The notes under the pieces: generated by a model
What the model was told of the DNA's origin: nothing
What the model saw: only the letters and a program-made list of their open reading frames with translations
The model's database searches: none
Part shown: positions 1 to 10,463 of the stretch, one piece after another
Position numbering within the stretch: the stretch's first letter is position 1
Layout: the number at the start of each line of letters is the position of its first letter
Made by a program: the position numbers and the translations under genes
Origin: Atherix ibis
Taxonomy: Eukaryota > Arthropoda > Insecta > Diptera > Athericidae
Length of the DNA: 64,000 bases
Direction: 5' to 3'
Assembly: GCA_958298945.1 (NCBI GenBank)
Contig: OY282605.1
Coordinates: forward strand, 121,516,267 to 121,580,266

Positions 1-1293
1 TCCTACCTCATATAGACCTATAAGCCTCCTTCCCATGTTATCAAAAATCCTAGAAAAATTAATCCTAAAATGCCTTTATCCCATTTTTGAATCCGAGGGT
101 GTCATTCCTCAGCATCAGTTTGGATTTCGACCTGAGCATTCCACTATCCGCTAGAGTGAAAGGAATACTGCCCAGGAGTGTTTCTTGACATTTCGCATGC
201 TTTCGACCTTGTATGGCACCCTGGATTGCTTTGGAAGTTGCAGCGAGTCCTACCCTCGAGTTATATCCACATCCTTAAATCTTATCTCTCAGACCGATAT
301 TTTCAGGTAGCTGAAAATATTGAGTACTCTGACATTTATCCAATTTCCGCCGATGTCCCTCAAGGAAGTATCCTAGGTCCTATCCTATATAACATTTACA
401 CCCATGACATTCCTTGCCACAACAACATCCTAACCGCAACATATGCTGACGATACAGCCATCCTGACACATCACAAAGATCCTTCCACAGCCATTAGTAT
501 CCTTCAGAACCATATCCACTCCTTAGAAACTTGGTTCAAAAGGTGGAGAGTGAAGGTAAATGAGCAAAAATCTGCTCATGTAACTTTCACACTCTGCCGA
601 GAACAAATTCCCGACATAACCCTAAACGGCAGTATTATTCCACAAAAAAATAGCGTACGTTACCTTGGACTTATATTCGACAAACGGTTAACCTGGAACC
701 TTCATACGAAAACTAAAAGACGTGAACTTAACGGACGATACAAACAATTCTTACGTCTCCTAGACAGTAAATCAAATCTTACAACAACAAGTAAACTATT
801 ACTATACAATACGGTTCTGAAACCAATATGGACATATGGTCTAGAACTTTGGGGTTCGACTAAGCATTCCAACTCCCTTCCAATCCAATCCCTACAATCC
901 CGAATCCTTCGTAAAATTGTCAATGCCCCCTTTTATGTGCGAAACACTGTTATCCACCGTGACCTAAATGTTCCATTTGTTCGTGAACTATGCATCTCCC
1001 GATATAAAAAATTCCATTCGCACCTATCCTTCCACCCTAATCCTTTAGGAAGGGAACTTTTCACTCCCACCCTTCCAGTATACACCAATCGACGTTTAAA
1101 ACGGCGATGGCCGAGAGATTATTTAAAATTATAAAATAAAATTACCCTGTTCTGAGGTAACATCGATGGGTGTTTTCCTCCACATGTCTTCATGTCCTTG
1201 TATATTCCCATAAAAAATCTGCTTGTTACTACACGTAGCATAAGTAGTTGTAGATATCATTTAAAATAAAAAAAAATAAAAAAAAAAAAAAAA
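1..1293 (+). mobile_element. jockey-clade non-LTR retrotransposon (LINE), 3' part
   Basis: This is the 3' half of a LINE that enters from the left edge of the window. It carries a reverse transcriptase frame, then about 130 bases of 3' UTR, and ends in an A-rich tail at about 1263-1293. That tail is the hallmark of target-primed reverse transcription. The 5' part (endonuclease, gag-like ORF) lies outside the window, so full length cannot be judged. The element abuts unit A of a local tandem duplication immediately after the tail. Related but much more decayed fragments lie at about 8.8-9.5 kb, 39.0-39.5 kb and 58.3-58.6 kb. Confidence 0.8.
2..1134 (+). pseudogene. jockey-type reverse transcriptase, frameshifted
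   Basis: It would copy element RNA into DNA at a nicked target. In frame 2, positions 2-150 read RPISLLPMLSKILEKL and then QFGFRPEHST, the usual N-terminal RT blocks. A stop (TAG at about 152) and lost bases follow. Reading resumes in another frame at about 178 with FLDISHAFDLVWH (the first catalytic Asp), DVPQGSILGPILYNIYTHDI, and the YADDTAIL catalytic box around residues 90-96 of that segment. The rest is the connection and C-terminal region, with RYLGLIFDKRLTW and a C-terminal SRILRKIVNAPFYVRN block, ending at a TAA at 1132-1134. The 318-residue downstream frame is uninterrupted, which suggests a fairly young copy. The break near 150-178 means it is not functional as read. Confidence 0.85.
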
Positions 1294-1295
1294 TA

Positions 1296-1720
1296 TGCCT
1301 GTTCATAGGATCATTGTCAGGCGTTAGTTCGCAGGAAGCAGGTCTGGAATTTTTTCAGATTTTACTGATATTAGAACTTCTTCATTAATCAGGCTGCATA
1401 TTTAGGTACCAGTGATTTTTTTCTGGAACACGCGTTGATCGAAGATTTTCTGTAGTACATCATCCTTCGGCTTAAGGCTCTATAGGTATATCGTGAATCA
1501 TTCATGTTCTAACTGAATTTTGCTAACGTATTGCTCCACATCTTCAGAACCTCTTTCGCTCCACATAGCTTTGTCAAGAATAAGGATAAAAATATGGTAA
1601 TGACGTTGGGACTTATAGACAAAAGAAAGATGGATAAGTCCCAACGTCATTGTCATGTCTCAATTATCCCATTCCTTTTCTCATCCATCACATATGATAA
1701 ACCCTAACCCTTCCGTGGGT
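1296..1720. repeat. tandem unit A (empty-site paralogue of unit B)
   Basis: This non-coding segment begins with 'tgcctgttcatagg' and contains 'ggcgttagttcgcaggaag'. It ends around the 'cccattccttttctcatcc' stretch. The same landmarks recur in the same order in unit B (1805-1955 continuing at 3210-3410), where a mariner splits the unit. Identity by eye is moderate with several indels, so the duplication predates the mariner insertion. Positions 1599-1616 and 1634-1651 form a perfect 18-base inverted repeat around a 17-base loop; unit B keeps only a decayed version. Function is unknown. Confidence 0.65.
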
Positions 1721-1955
1721 AGGGAAATAATTTTTAAAGTCGCTGTAAGGGGGCCGAATTTTTAGTATGTGAAACTCAATTCTTATTTTCTACTATTTAA
1801 AAATGTCTGTTCATAGAATTACTCTCAGGCGTGACTTCGCGGGAAGCAGGTTGAGTTGAAGACTGATGTTGGAGCTTCTAAATTAGTCAGACTGCGTATC
1901 CAGCGTTGATGTATACCATGAAGCATCCATGTTATAACAGAAATTTAGTAACGTA

Positions 1956-3209
1956 CGAGGGTCATTCAACAAGTACTTAGCCTACAAAAGAAAAACGAAA
2001 ATTTTGGAAAGGTGGCAATTTATTTTTCGACATAATCTCCTTCAAGCTCGATACATTTGGCCCAGCGATGCTCTAACCTTTTTTAACCCGTCCAAAAAAT
2101 ACATTTTCTCGAGGGACGCAAAATAGGCCTCCGTGGCGACGATGACCTCCTCATTCGACCCAAATCTATTCCCGGCGAGTGATTTTTTCAGGTTTGGAAA
2201 CAAAAAGTAGTCACAGGGGGCCAAATTTGGATAGTACGATGGATGAGGCAGCAATTTGTAGCGCAATTTGACCAATTTGGCCATGGCGACGGCGGAGGTG
2301 TGAGCCGGCGCGTTGTCGTGGTGGAACAGCACTTTTTTCTTCGCAAAGCGGGGCCGCTTTTTCTTTAATTCGACGTCAAATCGGCCCAATAAGTCAGCGT
2401 AGTAGCGCCCCGTGATTGTTTTACCCTTCTCGAGGTAATCGATGTGGATCACACCTTGTGAATCCCAGAAAACGGTGGCCATCACCTTTCCGGCCGATCG
2501 AACAGTCTTCCCCTTCTTCGGAGCACGTTCGCCGGGTGAAGTCCACTGTTTCGACTGTTCCTTGTTCTCTGGTGTGTACCAGTGAATCCATGTTTCGTCG
2601 ACGGTCACGAAACGACGCAACAACTCCGCTGGAGTCGCCGATATGGTCTCACGGTTGCGCTTGTTGTCCGGTGTGAGCAAACGCGGCACCCATCGCGCCG
2701 ACAGTTCTTCGTGTAGAATATGATGCACCGCTCCTACTGCGATGCCCACAGTCTCAGCTATCTCGTGAACCTTCAATTGACGGTCTGCCAACACGAGATC
2801 GTGGACTTTTTTTACGTTTTCCTCCGTAGCAGCCGTTTTCGGAGCACCTGGGCGTGGCTCATCAAAAACCGACATGCGGCCACGAACAAACTTGTTGAAC
2901 CAATTCTTGACGGTCGCCATCGAAGGAGAAGAGTCACCATACACAGCATCCAAGCGATCTTTGATTTCGCTGCGCGTTTTCCCTTCCAAAAACAAAAATC
3001 TAATCACCGAACGATATTGTTCTTTTTCCATTTTTGTGCAACCGACCGACACGCTCGCTTTCAAAGGCTCTCAAAACAAAACTAATGAAGGGAATCGACT
3101 GAAACTTTGACAGTAGGTTACTTACAAAATGTACTGTACGATGGTAAATTTCTTTTGTGACAGCAGTTCCATCGGGCGGTGAGGCTAAGTACTTGTTGAA
3201 TGACTTTCG
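1956..3209 (-). mobile_element. mariner element A1, complete ends
   Basis: This is a 1254-base Tc1/mariner element on the minus strand. Its terminal inverted repeats start 'cgagggtcattcaacaag' on the left and the complementary 'cttgttgaatgactttcg' on the right. TA target duplications lie at 1954-1955 and 3210-3211. Unit A supplies an independent picture of the empty site. Sister copies of the same family are at 7180-8533 and 52777-54025. Confidence 0.9.
2042..3031 (-). CDS. mariner transposase, open but internally shortened
   Basis: This would be a D,D34D transposase performing cut-and-paste transposition at TA sites. I start it at MEKEQYRSVIRFLF, because the family begins there and the upstream in-frame Met at 3064 only adds an unlikely 11 residues. 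The N-terminal half holds paired helix-turn-helix regions (FLEGKTRSEIKDRLDAVYG; then KVHEIAETVGIAVGAVHHIL). The catalytic Asp residues sit in VDETWIHWY, FHHDNAPAHT and NLAPCDYFLF. Compared with the 7.4 kb sister copy it lacks about 5 residues after HEEL and about 8 residues before PAEL, both in-frame losses at the linker between the DNA-binding and catalytic parts. SPDL has become YPNL. The frame is open for about 329 residues; activity is doubtful. Confidence 0.85.
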   Translation of the reverse strand: MEKEQYRSVIRFLFLEGKTRSEIKDRLDAVYGDSSPSMATVKNWFNKFVRGRMSVFDEPRPGAPKTAATEENVKKVHDLVLADRQLKVHEIAETVGIAVGAVHHILHEELSARWVPRLLTPDNKRNRETISATPAELLRRFVTVDETWIHWYTPENKEQSKQWTSPGERAPKKGKTVRSAGKVMATVFWDSQGVIHIDYLEKGKTITGRYYADLLGRFDVELKKKRPRFAKKKVLFHHDNAPAHTSAVAMAKLVKLRYKLLPHPSYYPNLAPCDYFLFPNLKKSLAGNRFGSNEEVIVATEAYFASLEKMYFLDGLKKVRASLGQMYRA

Positions 3210-3699
3210 TATTACTCCACTTTTCCAGGAGCTCTTCCATTCCAAATGGCTTTGTCAGGAATCAGGACAAAGACATGGTAATGACGTTGCAATTTATCGA
3301 CTATAGAAAAATGGATAATGCTAAGTCCCAACATCATTGTCATGTTTCAATTTTCCCATTCCTTTTCTCTTCCATCCCCGATGATAAAGCCTGATCCTTT
3401 AGTCTATGAAAAAGCTCGATCGGCAACTTGTTCAGACAATTTGAAATGAATAAAAAGGTACTTCAACGTTATTCTGCCATCACCCGATGCCTGTTTAATT
3501 TAGTCGCCGTAGCCTCTGATCAAATAGGGGTAGTTTACCCCTCCAGCATTTGCAACCTGACTTGTCCTATCAGAACCGATTTCCAGTTTCATGTCTATCT
3601 GAACTACCAGGCATCAAAGCGATGGTTGTGAAATGACATCTCGGCTACCGACGAAGAGAGTGATAGTCACAGTCCTACCTTTGTTTTTTGAGCAGCAAG

Positions 3700-3905
3700 T
3701 TCCAGGCCTACTGAAAAGAGCCAATTCCACATAATATGGACTGCATCACTTGTGGTTTCAGAAATCTTCTCTAGGAATTTATAGACAGTAAGCGCCGAAA
3801 CACCAACCAACACCTATTGACATCGAGATATTGGGCAGCGCGTGATACATGGTATTCCACAACAATGGGCCAAGAACTCAGCCCTGCGATACTCGTCTGC
3901 TGATG
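3700..3905 (-). pseudogene. R1/LOA-like reverse transcriptase scrap
   Basis: The reverse strand reads RRVSQG, a stop in place of Ser, then VLGPLLWNTMYHALPN. This matches the RT block that usually reads GVPQGSVLGPLLWN in R1- and LOA-type LINEs (family knowledge). The reading breaks after about 25 further residues. No YADD box is found nearby, although flanking sequence back to about 3430 might be more of the same element. It is a different clade from the jockey element at 1-1293. The assignment rests on one motif. Confidence 0.5.
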
Positions 3906-3909
3906 CTGT

Positions 3910-6900
3910 ATGTTTGTTTGTAGTTAAGGTCTCTTAGATATGAGCTAGGGGCCATTTTCATAGCACCACGATCACAATGCTACGTGGCAGCTTTAATTGT
4001 CATGTGAGTTGACGTTACCAGTTTTCTAAATAAAGCTTACCTGTCTTAAAAGATGCTGTATTTTTTTTATTCATATTTCGGTATTATATGTCAGCGTTTT
4101 ATCGGTAAGATAGTCTTATTTCTTTATCTCATTATTTTATCTTGTAAATATATCAAAACTAGTCCTTACAATTGTGATAATGAAATTCGTATTAAAAATG
4201 GTAATCAAATTTTTATAAGACTTCTAAATGTTCAAGGTTAAAATTAATTTTGAAATCAATTTTTTATGATAATTAACCAAATAGTAAAACTTTAAATGAG
4301 AAAACTTTTGGAAACGCTCCAATTTATGTGTAAGATTTTACATTTCTATAAGTACTTGCCGATTTTCTTATAAATCGAGGTTATTGACTTCTTACATGAA
4401 CTCGTAATTAAGATTATTTACTTAAAAAATAAAGCTACTGACCCTTGAAAATATATAGTTTCGAAGGTCTTACTTAAATATTTTTTTTAATTAATAGAGA
4501 AAGCAAATATTTAAGTAAGACCTTCGAAACTATATAATAATTTTTATTGAACAAAATACCAAAAAAAAAATTATTGATAATTTGTTTACATAAAAATATA
4601 TTCTGGTTAAAAAATATTTATTATTTTAATAGTTAGGGTAGTTATTTAAGCGCTTTAGGAGTTTTTTTTTAAATAGTTACGGAAGTGTTTGGTTAATAAA
4701 TTATTTAGCATACCAAAAATTTACAAAATACCAACCCCCCCCTCCCCTTCAAGGATTTTTATTTAAAGAATTTTTTTAAGGTCTTACAAATTTATTTTTA
4801 AAATTTGTAATAACCTAAATTTTTCTTAGAAAGTATTTTCTTTTTTTAATTACATACGAAAAAGATTTATAATTACTAATGATGACTACTTGTTTTTAAT
4901 TCAATTTTTATAATTTTTCCTAAGAAATTAAAAAAAAAATATTCTGGTTAATTTTTGACAATGTTACTAAAATTAAATTCGAAAATCGTTACTATTTGAC
5001 GTTGAGCAAGAATGTAAAATTGGATTTATCTAAGAATATTGCACGAAAGTTATATCCTTTCACACAGGCAACAGTTAGTGATAGTATTAACGATTTTATT
5101 ACTAAAATCAAACCATAAATGTTCGAACATAAAAATTTATGCTTTCTTATAATAATAAAGGGATTCGTTGGGGCACACAAAAAAAAAACCATATGTCTGA
5201 CAATACTCTACAAATATGAATATATGTGATCGTAAAGTGTGAAAGGATAAATGAAAGTTCATGATTCCGCATTTATTAATTGCGAAATGGTTAAAGATTA
5301 TTCATGTTTGTGGTGACATACTATCCCCAAACCAACTATGTCTAGTAACCATGCGAAGACTACACATATACAAAGTATGCAACTGCAAACATTCCCCCTC
5401 AAGTGCAGCTTTACAATATATGTTAGTACTTTGCCGAAGTAGTTGGGGCGGCACGTAGGATGGGGTGGTTTGCTTTCGGAAGTCAGTGTGAGATGGTGTA
5501 ATAGCAGATTTTATTATAGGAAAAAGTTATGCAAAGATAAAAGTAATAAAATCGTTAGCATCGTAAACGTAAGTTAATAAAAGTCGAATAAAAGACGACA
5601 AGGTACATCCATATTCAAATTGGATTTCTTTCATGATTTCGCGTATACCATGCTAAAAATCCATTTCTTTTACGACTTTACGATTAGCTTCATATTTAGT
5701 CGTCACTTTAGTATTTCTATTGCTATTTGCTATAACCATTAATATTGCTTTTGTCATTGGCATTGTGAATGTTGTCTTCTATTACTGAAATATACTCTGT
5801 AACGTATTTTATCTATTTTGTCTATGAAAATTGATTAGTTTAATGAATATCAAAGTGAAAAAGGGAAGTGGAACGATAGCAAAAATTTATTTTACTTTGA
5901 TAGTTAATTGCTGATATTTAAGGATAATATTTTAATTGAGACCGATCCGTATTCGTATATTGAATTTGTGTTGAAAAGAAATGATAGAAAATATTAATGG
6001 TAAAAATCAATAGATAGCCATTGTCCTATCTGTTCAGATATAATTTTTATAAAATTTTGCAGAACACTTTTAGATCGTGTGTACACTCCAAGTCTATTAA
6101 GGAAAGGACTTTGCTTGTCATTGCTGAGTATATTTTTCCCAGATTAGCATAGCTCTCGAAACCGTAAAAGGATTTCCTTCCATATCCACTTTCATTTTGT
6201 TTAGTCGTTTCACCATCTTAAAAATGTATTTAGCGTTTTTCATCCTTAGATTTCCACAGCTTCTATTTAATTCATCCTCCTCTTAACTAGATGAGCTCCT
6301 GTGGTCGTCATTTTCATTCTCATCTACTGGCAAGGACAGCATCAGCACCATTGTCATCACAATCACCATCTTTAGCTGATTTCTATTTTGTATCTTTTGT
6401 TCTTATTATTTTCTTTGCCATCTCTTTTCTTAACCCTAATGGAAAAATCTTGTTCGGATTCAAATTTTGTTTCCTTAAAGAAAATCTGACATCCGCCATT
6501 ATAAGATCCTATTTAATTTATATTAAAATCTTTATAGACACAAAGAAAAAAATTAAATTTTTTTTATAGTTGATGATGAAAATAGCTTTTTAGCTTTTGA
6601 TAATAAACATCAATAGATACGGATTTCAGATTCATTTCAATATTATTGTTTTTGTTTTTTTTTTTTTTGGAGAATTCTGAAGTCATTTGCCGGTTTGTTA
6701 TATTGTAGATTAACTTGCGCTTTAGGCTAAGATGAAAATTTCCAAATCGATTCGATTTCCTTTAATTTCAAATTCGTTTTGTGATTACTTAAATATTTTT
6801 TTTTTTTTCAAATAAATAACGTGCCAAAAATATTTACATAACAAATGGTTTTAATGAATTTCAACAAAAAACAACAATCATATTAAAATAGAAGGAAATT

Positions 6901-7177
6901 ATTTTGAAATTAATCTCCTTTCAATAGTTAAGGAAATTGATTTTTAGATTTAATAAATATTATTTTTTTTAAAATAAAGTTTTGAAAATAAATACATTTT
7001 AATTTTGAGTTTTATATTTTATAGAAAATGTTTAAAGAAAATTGCGTATTTTTTAATATTTTATTGTAAGATCAACCAATTGAAGGTAATATTTGAAAAT
7101 TTACCACAAGCAAAATTAAAATCTGCATTTTTTGACAATTTATACTTATAAAAATGAATTCAATAGAACAGCCCATA
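3910..7177. other. AT-rich intergenic stretch, no gene recognised
   Basis: It contains many A and T runs and a perfect hairpin at 4452-4536, listed separately. The longest open frame (6291-6569, 92 codons) has no recognisable motif and no splice or codon evidence. I see no RNA gene here. Confidence 0.6.
4452..4536. repeat. perfect 32-base inverted repeat (hairpin)
   Basis: Positions 4452-4483 and 4505-4536 are exact reverse complements (arm begins 'tatatagtttcgaagg'), separated by a 21-base loop. There are no mismatches. No obvious target-site duplication is seen, so a MITE remnant, a small foldback or a hairpin RNA precursor are all possible. Confidence 0.8.
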
Positions 7178-7179
7178 TA

Positions 7180-8533
7180 CGAGGGTCATTCAACAAGTAC
7201 TTAGCCTCACCGCCCGATGGAACTGCTGTCACAAAAGCTTCACCGCCCGATGGAACTGCTATCTTCATTAAATTACTCTCAGACGTGACTTCGCGGGAAG
7301 CAGGTTGAGTTGAAGACTGATATTACCATCGTGCAGTACATTTTTTAAGTAGCCTACTGTCAAATTTTCAGTCGATGCCCTTTATTAGTTTTGTTTTGAG
7401 AGCCTTTGAAAGCGAGCGTGTCGGTCGGTTGCACAAAAATGGAAAAAGAACAATATCGTTTAGTGATTAGATTCTTGTTTTTGGAAGGGAAAACGCGCAA
7501 CGTAATCAAAGATCGCTTGGATGCTGTGTATGGTGACTCTTCTCCTTCGATGGCGACCGTCAAGAATTGGTTCAACGAGATAGTTCGCGGCCGCACGTCG
7601 GTTTTTGATGAGCCACGCCCAGGTGCCCCGAAAACGGCTGCTACGGAGGAAAACGTTAAAAAAGTCCACGATCTCGTGTTGGCAGACCGTCGATTGAAGG
7701 TTCACGAGATAGCTAAGACTGTGGGCATCGCAGTAGGAACGGTGCATCATATTCTACACGAAGAACTGGGCATGAGAAAGCTGTCGGCGCGATGGGTGCC
7801 GCGTTTGCTCACACCGGAAAACAAGCGCAACCGCGAGACCACATCGGCGACGTGTTTGGCGCTGTTTCAGCGCAATCCAGCGGAGTTCTTGCGTCATTTC
7901 GTGACCGTCGACGAAACATGGATTCACTGGTACACACCAGAGACCAAGGAACAGTCGAAACAGTAGACTTCACTCGGTGAACGTGCTCCGAAGAAGGCGA
8001 AGACTGTTCGATCAGCCGGAAAGGTGATGGTCACCGTTTTCTGGGATTCACAAGGTGTGATCCACATCGATTACCTCGAGAAGAGTAAAACAATCACGGG
8101 GCGCTACTATGCTGACTTATTGGGCCGATTTGACGACAAATTGAAGAAAAAGCGGCCCCGCTTTGCGAAGAAAAAAGTGCTGTTCCAGCACGACAACGCG
8201 CCGGCTCACACCTCCGCCGTCGCCACGGCCAAATTCGTGGCGTACTCTCCAAATTTGGCCCCCTGTGACTACTTTTTGTTTCCAAACCTGGTCAAATTCG
8301 TGGCGTACTCTCCACGACCAAAAGAGTTTGACGTACTCTCCAGATTTGGCCCCCTGTGACTACTTATTTTGCTTCCCTCGAGAAAATGTATTTTTTGGAC
8401 GGGTTAAAAAAGTTAGAGCATCGCTGGGCCAAGTGTATCGAGCTTGAAGGAGATTATGTGAAAAAATAAATTGCCACCTTTCCAAAATTTTCGTTTTTCT
8501 TTTGTAGGCTAAGTACATGTTGAATGACCTTCG
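7180..8533 (+). mobile_element. mariner element A2, scarred copy
   Basis: Same family as 1956-3209, in plus orientation. Left inverted repeat 'cgagggtcattcaacaag' follows TA at 7178-7179. The right end 'gttgaatgaccttcg' precedes TA at 8534-8535. At 1354 bases it is about 100 bases longer than its sisters. The excess is an ~80-base foreign patch in the 5' UTR (about 7235-7322) and local duplications near 8240-8360. Confidence 0.9.
7439..8450 (+). pseudogene. mariner transposase with nonsense and duplication scars
   Basis: The frame begins at MEKEQYRLVIRFLF and runs 175 residues through both helix-turn-helix regions and the first catalytic block VDETWIHWY. It then hits TAG at 7964-7966, where sister copies have a Trp codon. 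Beyond that it is open again through KVMVTVFWDSQGVIHIDYLE and the second catalytic block FQHDNAPAHT. Between the second and third Asp, about ten codons are deleted. The 'gtggcgtactctcc' and 'ttggccccctgtgactac' pieces are repeated out of frame. The N-terminal part retains the GMRKL and CLALFQRN segments that the 2.0 kb copy has lost, so this copy is the better guide to the ancestor there. It is non-functional. Confidence 0.9.
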
Positions 8534-8839
8534 TACATTGTCAAGATCCAGAACCCTGTTTCCAATTTTTTTTGAGAGCACGTAAGAAATAACGGTTATG
8601 CTAATACCTATAATCCTTTAACTATTTATTCGCAAACGTGATACAAAATTTAGCTCAATTATCATTTATGTAGCATGGAATGTGAAAAGGACATTTGGGT
8701 GATCTTTGTTTTAGTGATAACCTCAAATATTCTACTACATAATTAAACACTTTTTTCTAAAATACATTTAGAATAAAGTAACAAGAATATTTAGATAACA
8801 GTATTGATTAACGTGAAGCATCCTGGAGAGTATTTGAAT

Positions 8840-9510
8840 AGAATATATTATTTTAGCAGACCGCGGAACCAGTAGTGACGTTTAAGGAAGAGAAGGTGAT
8901 TAGTAAAATTGAAAAGACGAGAGTGAACCTTTTTGTAACGATATACAGTCACGTCATGAATATAAGGGACTCTAAGGTTACGACAAATAAGGTTACTATG
9001 AAAATAAAAGGGAGCATCCACAATTTTCTGTAAGTATTTTTGAGTAAAGATCTCTACAGTTTTAGTCCATAAGTCCATTTTGGTTTAAGTATGTTTTTAT
9101 ATAGTAAGTTTTGAACATTTGTCTACAAGTCAAAGTAGTTGTCCATATCTTATTCGGTTTTAGTGTTTTAACTCTTGTGTATGTCTAGGTACCAAACTTT
9201 ATTGTCTTGTAGTATTTTACTGCCATTTAGATATATGGGAAGACATGATTCATGGCAGAGAGTAAAAGTTACTTAGACACTTTTGTTTTTTGAACCTTTG
9301 GTAAAACCGTTCTTGCCAATTTGGATTTTTGATTCGGAGAATTTCGAAAGCATGTTCAAAATTTTAACTAGATGCAAGGCCTATCAAACCATATCATCTG
9401 CATATATAGCAAAGAATAGATTGGAATACATGATGTATAAATATTGTAGAGCATGGGCCCGAGCAGACTATCCTGTGGAACACCATCGAATATAGGAGAG
9501 ATACTAGATA
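8840..9510 (-). pseudogene. decayed jockey-type LINE fragment
   Basis: The reverse strand shows, in order, DGVPQDSLLGPMLYNIYT (about 9490-9430), a YADDM catalytic box (about 9400), VTFTLCHES-like sequence (about 9250), and a C-terminal block with QKYLQKIVDAPFYFHSN and VYRYKKVHSRL (about 9040-8920). These match, in the same order, the reverse transcriptase at 178-1134. Several frameshifts and stops interrupt it. No poly(A) tail is evident at the 8840 end. Confidence 0.75.
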
Positions 9511-9867
9511 TTTTATTGCTTTAATGTAATTGGTGTTTCCGGGCTGTAATGAAATATTTTGATATTATATAAAAGAGAATGAATTTATTCTTCTGGGGTG
9601 AAAAAGAGAGCTTGAATGCAATAAAATCGACGATTCGATAATACTACTGGATTGTGGAGTATTCGAAGCAGAAATGGAATTGTTGATTGGGAATTTAATG
9701 TTAACATTAGAGAAGGGATTTTTTATGGGATTAGAATGATAGTTACTGACAGCTAATTGATTCAAAAGATTATTTTAATAATTGTGAATTAACAGAGTTT
9801 TGGGAAATATTTTGTTCGATGGATAGTGTTATATAGTGAGTCAAAGAAGACTATCGATTTATTAATA

Positions 9868-10017
9868 GAGATAATTAGATTATATTCAGAAGCGTTATTT
9901 TTGGCAAGGAATTTGATGAGTCCTGATTAGTAAGTTAGAGATAATTATATCATCTTCAGAAGCGTTATTTTTTGCAAGGAATAGTCAGTTATAGTCCTGA
10001 TTAGTAAGTTTGCTGTT
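9868..10017. repeat. ~75-base imperfect tandem duplication
   Basis: The segment containing 'cagaagcgttatttt' and 'gtcctgattagtaagtt' occurs twice in a row (about 9868-9937 and 9938-10012) with small differences. It is non-coding, with no further copies noticed nearby. Confidence 0.7.
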
Positions 10018-10463
10018 GTGAATAGACTCATTGGTCCAAAAATAGTCAGTAATAGAATTACTTCTGTCTATTATATCTTTATGAGGAGTAACAATTTTTA
10101 CAAGCTTGTCAGCAAATGTTTCGACTAAAATTTTTCTCAGTTTTAGCCCAAGTCCTGTTCATTTATTGTAAGGGATATGTTGTTTTATTATAAAATAAAA
10201 ATTATCTTATAGCTCTCCATTAAGTTTCTTTTTTTTTATGAATGATAAAATATAGTATCTAAAGTATTCTGTATTTTGTTTGGAAAGTTTATTAGTTTAG
10301 TTCTGTTTTCTTACTGGACCTTTTTGTCTCTCTATGATCAATCGACTAATTGTTAACGATTGATTTGCTCTTTAAATTAATATTTTTATGAGTAAAATAG
10401 GAGTTTTTTATAGTATGTTAATGAAATTATGTATGATTTTTAAACATTGCCGCAAACCTACCA

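Larger units (their letters stand above)
1805..3410. repeat. tandem unit B, split by a mariner insertion
   Basis: Unit B starts at 'tgtctgttcatagaatt' and runs to 1955. It resumes at 3210 with 'tattactccac' and runs to about 3410 ('cccattccttttctcttcc'). It parallels unit A at 1296-1720. The interruption at 1956-3209 is a complete mariner. A short piece of the same sequence ('gacttcgcgggaagcaggtt') also appears inside the 5' UTR of the mariner at 7.2 kb. Confidence 0.65.

Noticed and set aside
2416..3245. Plus-strand and minus-strand frames of 64-121 codons over the mariner at 1956-3209
   Set aside because: Shadow frames of the real transposase on the opposite strand or in another frame; similar shadows occur over every mariner in the window.
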